NCBI RefSeq assembly: GCF_029227915.1
Contig: NC_079889.1
Span: forward strand, 6,264,001 to 6,328,000
Source of the DNA: Hydractinia symbiolongicarpus
Lineage: Eukaryota; Cnidaria; Hydrozoa; Anthoathecata; Hydractiniidae
DNA: 64,000 bases
Direction of reading: 5' to 3'
The notes under the pieces were generated by a model. The model saw only the letters and a list, made by a program, of their open reading frames with translations, made no database searches and was not told the DNA's origin. The position numbers and the translations under genes are program-made. Positions 37,111 through 49,125 of this stretch are shown piece by piece (position 1 is the first letter of the stretch; every line of letters starts with the position of its first letter).

Positions 37111-38686
37111 AGGTTACCATTGTAATATTTCTTCCAGTCTTAATGCACTTCAACGTTCCAAGAGGTTTTCCTTGGCGCCGTGGCCTTACAACACTCTTAA
37201 CTACGTGCACAGTCCTATAAAGGCCGTAATATGGCATTTTGCAGTCTAATAAAGGCCTCACACGTAAATCACGTTGTTCCATCTGCCTGCGAATGTTACC
37301 ATTGTACTATTCCTTCCAGTCTCAATGCACTACAACGTTCCAAGAGGTTTTCTTTGGCGCCGTGGCCTTACAACACTCTTAACTACGTGCACAGTCCTAT
37401 AAAGGCTGTAATATGGCCTTTTGCAGTCTAATAAAGGCCTCACACGTAGATCACGTGGTTCCAACCGCCTGCGCAGTTTACCATTGTACTATTTCTTCCA
37501 GTCTCAATGCACTACAACGTCCCAAGTCATTTTCATTAGCGCCGTCGCCTTAGAACGCTCTTAACTGCGTGCACATTCCTATGAAGGCTGTAATATGGCC
37601 TTTTGCAGTCTAATAAAGGCCTCACACGTAGATCACGTGGTTCCATCCGCCTGCGCAGGTTACCATTTGACTAGACGTTCCAGTCTCAATGCGCTACAAC
37701 GTACCAAGTCATTTTCATTAGCACCGTCGCCTTAGAACGCTCTTAACTACGTGCACAGTCCTATAAGGGCTGTAATATGGCCTTTCGCAGTCTAATGAAG
37801 GCCTCACACGTACATCACGTGTTTCCATCTGCCTGCGCAGGTTACAATTGTACTATTCCATCCAGTCTCAATGCACTACAACGTTCCAAGAGGTTTTCCT
37901 TAGCGCCGTGGCCTTAGAACACTTTTAACTACGTTCACAGTCCTATAAAGGTTGTAATTTGGCCTTTTGCAGTCTAATAAAGGCCTCACACGTAGATCAC
38001 ATGGTTCCATCTGCCTGCGCAGGTTACCATTGGACTATTCCTTCCAGTCTCAATGCGCTACAACGTTCCAAGTGGTTCTCTTCAGCGCTGTGGCCTTAGA
38101 ACACTCTCAACTACGTGCACAGTGCATTAAAGGCTGTAATATGGCCTTTTGCAGTCTAATAAAGGCTTCACACGTAAATCACGTGGTTTCACCTGCCTGC
38201 GCAGGTTACCATTGGACTAGTTGTTCCAGTCTCAATGCGCTACAACGTCCCAAGTCATTGTCATTAGCGCCGTCGCCTTAGAACGCTCTTAACTACATTC
38301 ACAGCCCTATAAAGGCTGTAATATGGCCTTTTGCAGTCTAATAAAGGCCTCACACGTAGATCACGTGTTTCCATCTGCCTGCGCAGGTTACCATTGTACT
38401 ATTCCATTCAGTCTCAATGCACTACAACGTTCCAAGAGGTTTTCCTTAGCGCCATGGCCTTACAACACTCTTAACTACGTGCACAGTCCTATAAAGGCCG
38501 TAATATGGCCTTTTGCAGTCTAATAAAGGCCTCACACGTAAATCACGTGGTTCCATCTGCCTGCGCAGTTTACCATTGTACTATTTCTTCCAGTCTCAAT
38601 GCACCACAATGTTCCAAGAGGTTTTCCTTAGCGCCATGGCCTTACAACACTCTTAACTACGTGCACAGTCCTATAAAGGCCGTAAT

Positions 38687-39062
38687 ATGGCATTTTCCAG
38701 TCTAATAAAGGCTTCACACGTAAATCACGTGGTTTCACCTGCCTGCGAAGGTTACCATTGGACTATTCCTTTCAGTCAGTAATATGGCATTTTGCAATCT
38801 AATAAAGGCCTCACACGTAAATCACGTGGTTCCATCTGCCTGTGCAGTTTACCATTGTACTATTTCTTCCAGTCTCAATGCACCACAACGTTCCAAGAGG
38901 TTTTCCTTAGCGCCATGGCCTTACAACACTCTTAACTACGTGCACAGTCCTATAAGGGCTGTAATATGGCCTTTTGCAGTCTAATAAAGGCCTCACACGT
39001 AAATCACGTGGTTCCATCTGCCTGCGAATGTTACCATTGGACTATTCCTTTCAGTCAGTAAT
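38687..39062 (+). repeat. 97-bp truncated monomer and first 279-bp unit
   Basis: 38687-38783 is a 97-bp monomer that jumps from CCTTTCAGTC directly to AGTAATATGG, an 85-bp deletion. A full 182-bp monomer (38784-38965) and a second 97-bp monomer (38966-39062) follow; full plus truncated make a 279-bp unit. The same junction occurs at 40145-40241, 40778-40874, 47781-47877 and 48414-48510. Confidence 0.9.
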
Positions 39063-39341
39063 ATGGCATTTTGCAATCTAATAAAGGCCTCACACGTAAA
39101 TCACGTGGTTCCATCTGCCTGCGCAGTTTACCATTGTACTATTTCTTCCAGTCTCAATGCACCACAACGTTCCAAGAGGTTTTCCTTAGCGCCATGGCCT
39201 TACAACACTCTTAACTACGTGCACAGTCCTATAAAGGCCGTAATATGGCATTTTCCAGTCTAATAAAGGCTTCACACGTAAATCACGTGGTTTCACCTGC
39301 CTGCGAAGGTTACCATTGGACTATTCCTTCCGGTCTCAATG
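39063..39341 (+). repeat. Second 279-bp register in 8-kb copy 1
   Basis: The monomer at 39063 closely repeats that at 38784, exactly 279 bp earlier, with the same GCAATCTAATAAAG start and CACCACAACG. The region 38784-39341 has no equivalent in 8-kb copy 2, where 46699 is followed directly by the 39245-type monomer. The 558-bp difference equals two 279-bp steps. Confidence 0.86.
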
Positions 39342-40144
39342 CGCTACAATGTCCCAAGTCATTTTCATTAGCGCCGTCGCCTTAAAACGCTCTTAACTAC
39401 GTGCACAGTCCTATAAAGGCTGTAATATGGCCTTTTGCAGTCTCATAAAGGCCTCACACGTAAATCACGTGGTTCCATCTGCCTGCGCAGGTTACTATTG
39501 TACTATTTCTTCCAGTCTCAATGCACTACAACGTTCCGAGTGGTTCTCCTTAGCGCTGAGGCCTTAGAACACTCTTAACTACATGCACAGTCCATTAAAG
39601 GCTGTAATATGGCCTTTTGCAGTCTAATAAAGGCCTCACACGTAGATCACGTGGTTCCATCTGCCTGCGCAGTTTACCATTGTACTATTACTTCCAGTCT
39701 CAATGCACTACAACGTTCCAAGAGGTTTTCCTTAGCGCCATGGCCTTACAACACTCTTAACTACGTGCACAGTCGTATAAAGGCCGTAATATGGCATTTT
39801 CCAGTCTAATAAAGGCTTCACACGTAAATCACGTGGTTTCACCTGCCTGCGAAGTTTACCATTGGACTATTCCTTCCAGTCTCAATGCGCTACAACGTCC
39901 CAAGTCATTTTCATTAGCGCCGTCGCCTTAGAACGCTCTTAACTACGTGCACATTCCTATAAAGGCTGTAATATGGCCTTTTGCAGTCTAATAAAGGCTT
40001 CACACGTAAATCACGTGCCTGCGCAGGTTACCATTTGACTAGACGTTCCAGTTTCAATGTGCTACAACGTACCAAGTCATTTTCATTAGCACCGTCGCCT
40101 TAAAACGCTCTTAACTACGTGCACAGTCCTATAAGGGCTGTAAT

Positions 40145-40241
40145 ATGGCCTTTTGCAGTCTAATAAAGGCCTCACACGTAAATCACGTGGTTCCATCTGC
40201 CTGCGAATGTTACCATTGGACTATTCCTTTCAGTCAGTAAT
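40145..40241 (+). repeat. 97-bp truncated monomer
   Basis: It has the CCTTTCAGTC/AGTAATATGG junction and is preceded by a 172-bp monomer (39973-40144) and followed by a GCAATCTAATAAAG monomer. The group of 172-bp, 97-bp and GCAATC monomers occurs again at 40606-41056 and, in 8-kb copy 2, at 47609 and 48242 onward. Confidence 0.88.
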
Positions 40242-40777
40242 ATGGCATTTTGCAATCTAATAAAGGCCTCACACGTAAATCACGTGGTTCCATCTGCCTG
40301 CGCAGTTTACCATTGTACTATTTCTTCCAGTCTCAATGCACCACAACGTTCCAAGAGGATTTCCTTAGCGCCGTCGCCTTAGAACGCTCTTAACTACGTG
40401 CACATTCCTATAAAGGCTGTAATATGGCCTTTTGCAGTCTAATAAAGGCCTCACAAGTAAATCACGTGGTTTCACCTGCCTGCGAAGTTTACCATTGGAC
40501 TATTCTTTCCAGTCTCAATGCACTACAACGTCCCAAGTCATTTTCATTAGCACCGTCGCCTTAGAACGCTCTTAACTACGTGCACATTCCTATAAAGGCT
40601 GTAATATGGCCTTTTGCAGTCTAATAAAGGCTTCACACGTAAATCACGTGCCTGCGCAGGTTACCATTTGACTAGACGTTCCAGTTTCAATGCGCTACAA
40701 CGTACCAAGTCATTTTCATTAGCACCGTCGCCTTAAAACGCTCTTAACCACGTGCACAGTCCTATAAGGGCTGTAAT

Positions 40778-40874
40778 ATGGCCTTTTGCAGTCTAATAAA
40801 GGCCTCACACGTAAATCACGTGGTTCCATCTGCCTGCGAATGTTACCATTGGACTATTCCTTTCAGTCAGTAAT
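40778..40874 (+). repeat. 97-bp truncated monomer
   Basis: Second occurrence in this cluster, 633 bp after 40145 and with the same junction and the same preceding 172-bp monomer (40606-40777). The 633-bp spacing shows that a four-monomer group including both short forms was itself duplicated. Confidence 0.88.
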
Positions 40875-41602
40875 ATGGCATTTTGCAATCTAATAAAGGC
40901 CTCACACGTAAATCACGTGGTTCCATCTGCCTTCGCAGTTTACCATTGTACTATTTCTTCCAGTCTCAATGCACCACAACGTTCCAAGAGGTTTTCCTTA
41001 GCGCCATGGCCTTACAACACTCTTAACTACGTGCACAGTCCTATAAAGGCCGTAATATGGCATTTTCCAGTCTAATAAAGGCTTCACACGTAAATCACGT
41101 GGTTTCACCTGCCTGCGAAGGTTACCATTGGACTATTCCTTCCGGTCTCAATGCGCTACACCGTCCCAAGTCATTTTCATTAGCGCCGTCGCCTTAAAAC
41201 GCTCTTAACTACGTGCACAGTCCTATAAAGGCTGTAATATGGCCTTTTGCAGTCTCATAAAGGCCTCACACGTAAATCACGTGGTTCCATCTGCCTGCGC
41301 AGGTTACTATTGTACTATTTCTTCCAGTCTCAATGCACTACAACGTTCCGAGTGGTTCTCCTTAGCGCTGAGGCCTTAGAACACTCTTAACTACATGCAC
41401 AGTCCATTAAAGGCTGTAATATGGCCTTTTGCAGTCTAATAAAGGCCTCACACGTAGATCACGTGGTTCCATCTGCCTGCGCAGTTTACCATTGTACTAT
41501 TACTTCCAGTCTCAATGCACTACAACGTTCCAAGAGGTTTTCCTTAGCGCCATGGCCTTACAACACTCTTAACTACGTGCACAGTCCTATAAAGGCCGTA
41601 AT

Positions 41603-41784
41603 ATGGCATTTTGCAGTCTAATAAAGGCTTCACACGTAAATCACGTGGTTTCACCTGCCTGCGAAGTTTACCATTGGACTATTCCTTCCAGTCTCAATGC
41701 GCTACAACGTCCCAAGTCATTTTCATTAGCGCCGTCGCCTTAGAACGCTCTTAACTACGTGCGCATTCCTATAAAGGCTGTAAT
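41603..41784 (+). repeat. Representative monomer, type B (182 bp)
   Basis: Type B shares the 5' two thirds with type A but has GCGCTACAACGTCCCAAGTC, ATTTTCATTAGCGCCGTCG and CCTTAGAACGCTC in its 3' half. Its 5' half usually reads GGCTTCACACG and GTGGTTTCACCTGCC. B copies alternate loosely with A copies over most of the window, giving an underlying 364-bp dimer spacing. In the ATGG frame the CCTTAG sequence supplies an in-frame TAG, so B monomers break the open frame. The A/B distinction is seen directly; whether it marks two ancestral monomers or one diverged pair is inference. Confidence 0.88.
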
Positions 41785-42147
41785 ATGGCCTTTTGCAGTC
41801 TAATAAAGGCCTCACACGTAAATCACGTGGTTTCACCTGCCTGCGAATGTTACCATTGGACTATTCCTTCCAGTCTCAATGCACTACAACGTTCCAAGAG
41901 GTTTTCCTTGGCGCTGTGGCCTTACAACACTCTCAACTACGTGCACAGTCCTATAAAGGCCGTAATATGGCATTTTGCAGTCTAATAAAGGCTTCACACG
42001 TAAATCCCTTGGTTCACCTGCCTGCGCAGGTTACCAGTGGACTAGTTCTTCCAGTCTCAATGCGCTACAACGTCCCAAGTCGTTTTCATTAGCGCCGTCG
42101 CCTTAGAACGCTCTTAACTACGTGCACAGTCCTATAAAGGCTGTAAT

Positions 42148-42329
42148 ATGGCCTTTTGCAGTCTAATAAAGGCCTCACACGTAGATCACGTGGTTCCATC
42201 TGCCTGCGCAGTTTACCATTGTACTATTTCTTCCAGTCTCAATGCACTACAACGTTCCAAGAGGTTTTCCTTGGCGCTGTGGCCTTACAACACTCTCAAC
42301 TACGTGCACAGTCCTATAAAGGCTGTAAT
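42148..42329 (+). repeat. Chimeric extra monomer in 8-kb copy 2
   Basis: Its 5' half (GTAGATCACGTGG, GCGCAGTTTACC, TATTTCTTCC) equals the following monomer at 42330 and its 34136 counterpart. Its 3' part (CCTTGGCGCTGTGG and CACTCTCAACTACG) equals that of the 41785 monomer two copies upstream. There is no equivalent between 33955 and 34136 in 8-kb copy 1. A hybrid of neighbours is what unequal crossing over between misaligned monomers leaves behind. Confidence 0.85.
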
Positions 42330-44149
42330 ATGGCCTTTTGCAGTCTAATAAAGGCCTCACACGTAGATCACGTGGTTCCATCTGCCTGCGCAGTTTACCA
42401 TTGTACTATTTCTTCCAGTCTCAATGCACCACAACGTTCCAAGAGGTTTTCCCTAGCGCCATGGCCTTACAACACTCTTAGCTACGTGCACAGTCCTATA
42501 AAGCCCGTAATATGGCATTTTCCAGTTTAATAAAGGCTTCACACGTAAATCACGTGGTTTCACCTGCCTGCGAAGGTTACCATTGGACTATTCCTTCCAG
42601 TCTCAATGCGCTACAACGTCCCAAGTCATTTTCATTAGCGCCGTCGCCTTAAAACGCTCTTAACTACGTGCACAGTCCTATAAAGGCTGTAATATGGCCT
42701 TTTGCAGTCTAATAAAGGCCTCACACGTAAATCACGTGGTTCCATCTGCCTGCGCAGGTTACTATTGTACTATTTCTTCCAGTCTCAATGCACTACAACG
42801 TTCCGTGTGGTTCTCCTTTAGCGCTGAGGCCTTAGAACACTTTTAACTACATACACAGTCCATTAAAGGCTGTAATATGGCCTTTTGCAGTCTAATAAAG
42901 GCCTGACACGTAAATCACGTGGTTTCACCTGCCTGTGCAGGTTACTATTGGACTAGTTGTTCCAGTCTCAATGCGCTACAACGTCCCAAGTCATTTTCAT
43001 TAGCGCCATCGCCTTAGAACGCTCTTAACTACATGCACAGTCCTATAAAGGCTGTAATATGGCCTTTTGCAGTCTAATAAAGGCCTCACACGTAGATCAC
43101 GTGGTTCCATCTGCCTGCGCAGGTTACCATTGTACTATTTCTTCCAGTCTTAATGCACTTCAACGTTCCAAGAGGTTTTCCTTAGCGCAATGGCCTTACA
43201 ACACTCTTAACTACGTGCACAGTCCTATAAAGGCCGTAATATGGCCTTTTGCAGTCTAATAAAGGCTTCACACGTAAATCACGTGGTTTCACCAGTCTGC
43301 AAAGGTTACCATTGGACTATTCCTTCAAGTCTCAATGCGCTACAACGTCCCAAGTTATTTTCATTAGCGCCATCGCCTTAAAACGCTCTTAACTACGTGC
43401 ACAGTCCTATAAAGGCTGTAATATGGCCTTTTGCAGTCTAATAAAGGCCTCACACGTAGATCACGTGGCTCCATCCGCCTGCGCAGTTTACCATTGTACT
43501 ATTTCTTCCAGTCTCAATGCACTACAACGTCCCAAGTCATTTTCATTAGCGCCGTCGCCTTAGAACGCTCTTAACTACGTGCACATTCCTATAAAGGCTG
43601 TAATATGGCCTTTTGCAGTCTAATAAAGGCCTCACACGTAGATCACGTGGCTCCATCCGCCTGCGCAGTTTACCATTGTACTATTTCTTCCAGTCTCAAT
43701 GCACTACAACGTCCCAAGTCATTTTCATTAGCGCCGTCGCCTTAGAACGCTCTTAACTGCCTGCACAGTCCTATAAAGGCTGTAATATGGCCTTTTGCAG
43801 TCTAATAAAGGCCTCACACGTAAATCACGTGGTTCCATCTGCCTGCGAATGTTACCATTGGACTATTCCTTCCAGTCTCAATGCACTACAACGTTCCAAG
43901 AGGTTTTCCTTGGCGCTGTGGCCTTACAACACTCTTAACTACGTGCACAGTCCTATAAAGGCCGTAATATGGCATTTTGCAGTCTAATAAAGGCTTCACA
44001 CGTAAATCCCTTGGTTCACCTGCCTGCGCAGGTTACCAGTGGACTAGTTCTTCCAGTCTCAATGCGCTACAACGTCCCAAGTCGTTTTCATTAGCGCCGT
44101 CGCCTTAGAACGCTCTTAACTACGTGCACAGTCCTATAAAGGCTGTAAT
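42330..44149 (+). repeat. Nested 10-monomer HOR in 8-kb copy 2
   Basis: Counterpart of 34136-35955 in the second 8-kb copy. It retains the base deleted near 34393. Its last part differs from the first 8-kb copy: 43605-43786 nearly repeats the preceding monomer 43423-43604 (CACGTGGCTCCATCCGCC), and 43969-44149 is the GTAAATCCCTTGG type. This is an exchange patch. Confidence 0.84.
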
Positions 44150-47100
44150 ATGGCCTTTTGCAGTCTAATAAAGGCCTCACACGTAGATCACGTGGTTCCA
44201 TCTGCCTGCGCAGTTTACCATTGTACTATTTCTTCCAGTCTCAATGCACCACAACGTTCCAAGAGGTTTTCCCCAGCGCCATGGCCTTACAACACTCTTA
44301 ACTACGTGCACAGTCCTATAAAGCCCGTAATATGGCATTTTCCAGTTTAATAAAGGCTTCACACGTAAATCACGTGGTTTCACATGCCTGCGAAGGTTAC
44401 CATTGGACTATTCCTTCCAGTCTCAATGCGCTACAACGTCCCAAGTCATTTTCATTAGCGCCGTCGCCTTAAAACGCTCTTAACTACGTGCACAGTCCTA
44501 TAAAGGCTGTAATATGGCCTTTTGCAGTCTAATAAAGGCCTCACACGTAAATCACGTGGTTCCATCTGACTGCGCAGGTTACTATTGTACTATTTCTTCC
44601 AGTCTCAATGCACTACAACGTTCCGTGTGGTTCTCCTTTAGCGCTGAGGCCTTAGAACACTTTTAACTACATACACAGTCCATTAAAGGCTGTAATATGG
44701 CCTTTTGCAGTCTAATAAAGGCCTGACACGTAAATCACGTGGTTTCACCTGCCTGCGCAGGTTACTATTGGACTAGTTGTTCCAGTCTCAATGCGCTACA
44801 ACGTCCCAAGTCATTTTCATTAGCGCCATCGCCTTAGAACGCTCTTAACTACGTGCACAGTCCTATAAAGGCTGTAATATGGCCTTTTGCAGTCTAATAA
44901 AGGCCTCACACGTAGATCACGTGGTTCCATCTGCCTGCGCAGGTTACCATTGTACTATTTCTTCCAGTCTTAATGCACTTCAACGTTCCAAGAGGTTTTC
45001 CTTAGCGCAATGGTCTTACAACACTCTTAACTACGTGCACAGTCCTATAAAGGCAGTAATATGGCATTTCGCAGTCTAATAAAGGCTTCACACGTAAATC
45101 ACGTGGTTTCACCTGCCTGCGAAGGTTACCATTGGACTATTCCTTCAAGTCTCAATGCGCTACAACGTCCCAAGTTATTTTCATTAGCGCCATCGCCTTA
45201 AAACGCTCTTAACTACGTGCACAGTCCTATAAAGGCTGTAATATGGCCTTTTGCAGTCTAATAAAGGCCTCACACGTAGATCACGTGGTTCCATCTGCCT
45301 GCGCAGGTTACCATTGTAATATTTCTTCCAGTCTTAATGCACTTCAACGTTCCAAGAGGTTTTCCTTGGCGCCGTGGCCTTACAACACTCTTAACTACGT
45401 GCACAGTCCTATAAAGGCCGTAATATGGCATTTTGCAGTCTAATAAAGGCCTCACACGTAAATCACGTTGTTCCATCTGCCTGCGAATGTTACCATTGTA
45501 CTATTCCTTCCAGTCTCAATGCACTACAACGTTCCAAGAGGTTTTCCTTGGCGCCGTGGCCTTACAACACTCTTAACTACGTGCACAGTCCTATAAAGGC
45601 TGTAATATGGCCTTTTGCAGTCTAATAAAGGCCTCACACGTAGATCACGTGGTTCCAACCGCCTGCGCAGTTTACCATTGTACTATTTCTTCCAGTCTCA
45701 ATGCACTACAACGTCCCAAGTCATTTTCATTAGCGCCGTCGCCTTAGAACGCTCTTAACTGCGTGCACATTCCTATAAAGGCTGTAATATGGCCTTTTGC
45801 AGTCTAATAAAGGCCTCACACGTAGATCACGTGGTTCCATCCGCCTGCGCAGGTTACCATTTGACTAGACGTTCCAGTCTCAATGCGCTACAACGTACCA
45901 AGTCATTTTCATTAGCACCGTCGCCTTAGAACGCTCTTAACTACGTGCACAGTCCTATAAGGGCTGTAATATGGCCTTTTGCAGTCTAATGAAGGCCTCA
46001 CACGTACATCACGTGTTTCCATCTGCCTGCGCAGGTTACAATTGTACTATTCCATCCAGTCTCAATGCACTACAACGTTCCAAGAGGTTTTCCTTAGCGC
46101 CGTGGCCTTAGAACACTTTTAACTACGTTCACAGTCCTATAAAGGCTGTAATTTGGCCTTTTGCAGTCTAATAAAGGCCTCACACGTAGATCACATGGTT
46201 CCATCTGCCTGCGCAGGTTACCATTGGACTATTCCTTCCAGTCTCAATGCGCTACAACGTTCCAAGTGGTTCTCTTCAGCGCTGTGGCCTTAGAACACTC
46301 TCAACTACGTGCACAGTGCATTAAAGGCTGTAATATGGCCTTTTGCAGTCTAATAAAGGCTTCACACGTAAATCACGTGGTTTCACCTGCCTGCGCAGGT
46401 TACCATTGGACTAGTTGTTCCAGTCTCAATGCGCTACAACGTCCCAAGTCATTGTCATTAGCGCCGTCGCCTTAGAACGCTCCTAACTACATTCACAGTC
46501 CTATAAAGGCTGTAATATGGCCTTTTGCAGTCTAATAAAGGCCTCACACGTAGATCACGTGTTTCCATCTGCCTGCGCAGGTTACCATTGTACTATTCCA
46601 TTCAGTCTCAATGCACTACAACGTTCCAAGAGGTTTTCCTTAGCGCCATGGCCTTACAACACTCTTAACTACGTGCACAGTCCTATAAAGGCCGTAATAT
46701 GGCCTTTTGCAGTCTAATAAAGGCCTCACACGTAAATCACGTGGTTCCATCTGCCTGCGCAGTTTACCATTGTACTATTTCTTCCAGTCTCAATGCACCA
46801 CAACGTTCCAAGAGGTTTTCCTTAGCGCCATGGCCTTACAACACTCTTAACTACGTGCACAGTCCTATAAAGGCCGTAATATGGCATTTTCCAGTCTAAT
46901 AAAGGCTTCACACGTAAATCACGTGGTTTCACCTGCCTGCGAAGGTTACCATTGGACTATTCCTTCCGGTCTCAATGCGCTACAACGTCCCAAGTCATTT
47001 TCATTAGCGCCGTCGCCTTAAAACGCTCTTAACTACGTGCACAGTCCTATAAAGGCTGTAATATGGCCTTTTGCAGTCTCATAAAGGCCTCACACGTAAA

Positions 47101-47780
47101 TCACGTGGTTCCATCTGCCTGCGCAGGTTACTATTGTACTATTTCTTCCAGTCTCAATGCACTACAACGTTCCGAGTGGTTCTCCTTAGCGCTGAGGCCT
47201 TAGAACACTCTTAACTACATGCACAGTCCATTAAAAGCTGTAATATGGCCTTTTGCAGTCTAATAAAGGCCTCACACGTAGATCACGTGGTTCCATCTGC
47301 CTGCGCAGTTTACCATTGTACTATTACTTCCAGTCTCAATGCACTACAACGTTCCAAGAGGTTTTCCTTAGCGCCATGGCCTTACAACACTCTTAACTAC
47401 GTGCACAGTCGTATAAAGGCCGTAATATGGCATTTTCCAGTCTAATAAAGGCTTCACACGTAAATCACGTGGTTTCACCTGCCTGCGAAGTTTACCATTG
47501 GACTATTCCTTCCAGTCTCAATGCGCTACAACGTCCCAAGTCATTTTCATTAGCGCCGTCGCCTTAGAACGCTCTTAACTACGTGCACATTCCTATAAAG
47601 GCTGTAATATGGCCTTTTGCAGTCTAATAAAGGCTTCACACGTAAATCACGTGCCTGCGCAGGTTACCATTTGACTAGACGTTCCAGTTTCAATGCGCTA
47701 CAACGTACCAAGTCATTTTCATTAGCACCGTCGCCTTAAAACGCTCTTAACTACGTGCACAGTCCTATAAGGGCTGTAAT

Positions 47781-47877
47781 ATGGCCTTTTGCAGTCTAAT
47801 AAAGGCCTCACACGTAAATCACGTGGTTCCATCTGCCTGCGAATGTTACCATTGGACTATTCCTTTCAGTCAGTAAT
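47781..47877 (+). repeat. 97-bp truncated monomer (8-kb copy 2)
   Basis: Counterpart of 40145-40241 at offset 7,636, with an identical junction and the same neighbours. Confidence 0.88.
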
Positions 47878-48413
47878 ATGGCATTTTGCAATCTAATAAA
47901 GGCCTCACACGTAAATCACGTGGTTCCATCTGCCTGCGCAGTTTACCATTGTACTATTTCTTCCAGTCTCAATGCACCACAACGTTCCAAGAGGTTTTCC
48001 TTAGCGCCGTCGCCTTAGAACGCTCTTAACTACGTGCACATTCCTATAAAGGCTGTAATATGGCCTTTTGCAGTCTAATAAAGGCCTCACAAGTAAATCA
48101 CGTGGTTTCACCTGCCTGCGAAGTTTACCATTGGACTATTCCTTCCAGTCTCAATGCACTACAACGTCCCAAGTCATTTTCATTAGCGCCGTCGCCTTAG
48201 AACGCTCTTAACTACGTGCACATTCCTATAAAGGCTGTAATATGGCCTTTTGCAGTCTAATAAAGGCTTCACACGTAAATCACGTGCCTGCGCAGGTTAC
48301 CATTTGACTAGACGTTCCAGTTTCAATGCGCTACAACGTACCAAGTCATTTTCATTAGCACCGTCGCCTTAAAACGCTCTTAACTACGTGCACAGTCCTA
48401 TAAGGGCTGTAAT

Positions 48414-48510
48414 ATGGCCTTTTGCAGTCTAATAAAGGCCTCACACGTAAATCACGTGGTTCCATCTGCCTGCGAATGTTACCATTGGACTATTCCTTTC
48501 AGTCAGTAAT
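48414..48510 (+). repeat. 97-bp truncated monomer (8-kb copy 2)
   Basis: Counterpart of 40778-40874 at offset 7,636 and again 633 bp after its partner at 47781. The 633-bp duplication is therefore older than the 8-kb one. Confidence 0.88.
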
Positions 48511-49125
48511 ATGGCATTTTGCAATCTAATAAAGGCCTCACACGTAAATCACGTGGTTCCATCTGCCTGCGCAGTTTACCATTGTACTATTTCTTCCAGT
48601 CTCAATGCACCACAACGTTCCAAGAGGTTTTCCTTAGCGCCATGGCCTTACAACACTCTTAACTACGTGCACAGTCCTATAAAGGCCGTAATATGGCATT
48701 TTCCAGTCTAATAAAGGCTTCACACGTAAATCACGTGGTTTCACCTGCCTGCGAAGGTTACCATTGGACTATTCCTTCCGGTCTCAATGCGCTACAACGT
48801 CCCAAGTCATTTTCATTAGCGCCGTCGCCTTAAAACGCTCTTAACTACGTGCACAGTCCTATAAAGGCTGTAATATGGCCTTTTGCAGTCTCATAAAGGC
48901 CTCACACGTAAATCACGTGGTTCCATCTGCCTGCGCAGGTTACTATTGTACTATTTCTTCCAGTCTCAATGCACTACAACGTTCCGAGTGGTTCTCCTTA
49001 GCGCTGAGGCCTTAGAACACTCTTAACTACATGCACAGTCCATTAAAGGCTGTAATATGGCCTTTTGCAGTCTAATAAAGGCCTCACACGTAGATCACGT
49101 GGTTCCATCTGCCTGCGCAGTTTAC

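Larger units (their letters stand above)
33760..41770 (+). repeat. About 8-kb tandem duplication, copy 1
   Basis: The largest repeat in the window. Landmarks at 36685, 37049, 37231, 37967, 38323 and 38505 recur at 44879, 45243, 45425, 46161, 46517 and 46699, each offset by 8,194 bp. Unusual junctions are shared: TGTAATTTGGCC near 37955/46149, the GCATTAAAGG group near 38124/46318, and 97-bp truncated monomers. The offset is 8,012 at the start, 8,194-8,195 in the middle and 7,636 at the end, reflecting an extra monomer in copy 2 and two 279-bp units present only in copy 1. It contains a nested 1,820-bp repeat. Confidence 0.93.
41771..49125 (+). repeat. About 8-kb tandem duplication, copy 2
   Basis: Second copy of the 8-kb unit. 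It holds one added chimeric monomer (42148-42329), lacks two 279-bp units (its counterpart position is near 46880-46900), and carries two replaced monomers at 43605-43786 and 43969-44149. Outside these the sequence agrees closely; for example 38284-38310 and 46478-46504 differ at two bases (CTCTTAAC/CTCCTAAC and CAGCCC/CAGTCC). Correspondence decays near 49125, where ATTCCTTCC replaces ATTACTTCC, followed by GTGTACAG and CCTATTAAGG. Confidence 0.92.

Noticed and set aside
38687-39341. Transposon insertion or target-site duplication at the 97-bp junctions
   Set aside because: Both sides are satellite and the change is a simple 85-bp internal deletion without foreign sequence.
33760-49125. 8-kb duplication as an assembly artefact
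   Set aside because: The copies differ by several distinct indels and replaced monomers, which simple duplication of a contig would not produce; not fully excluded without reads.
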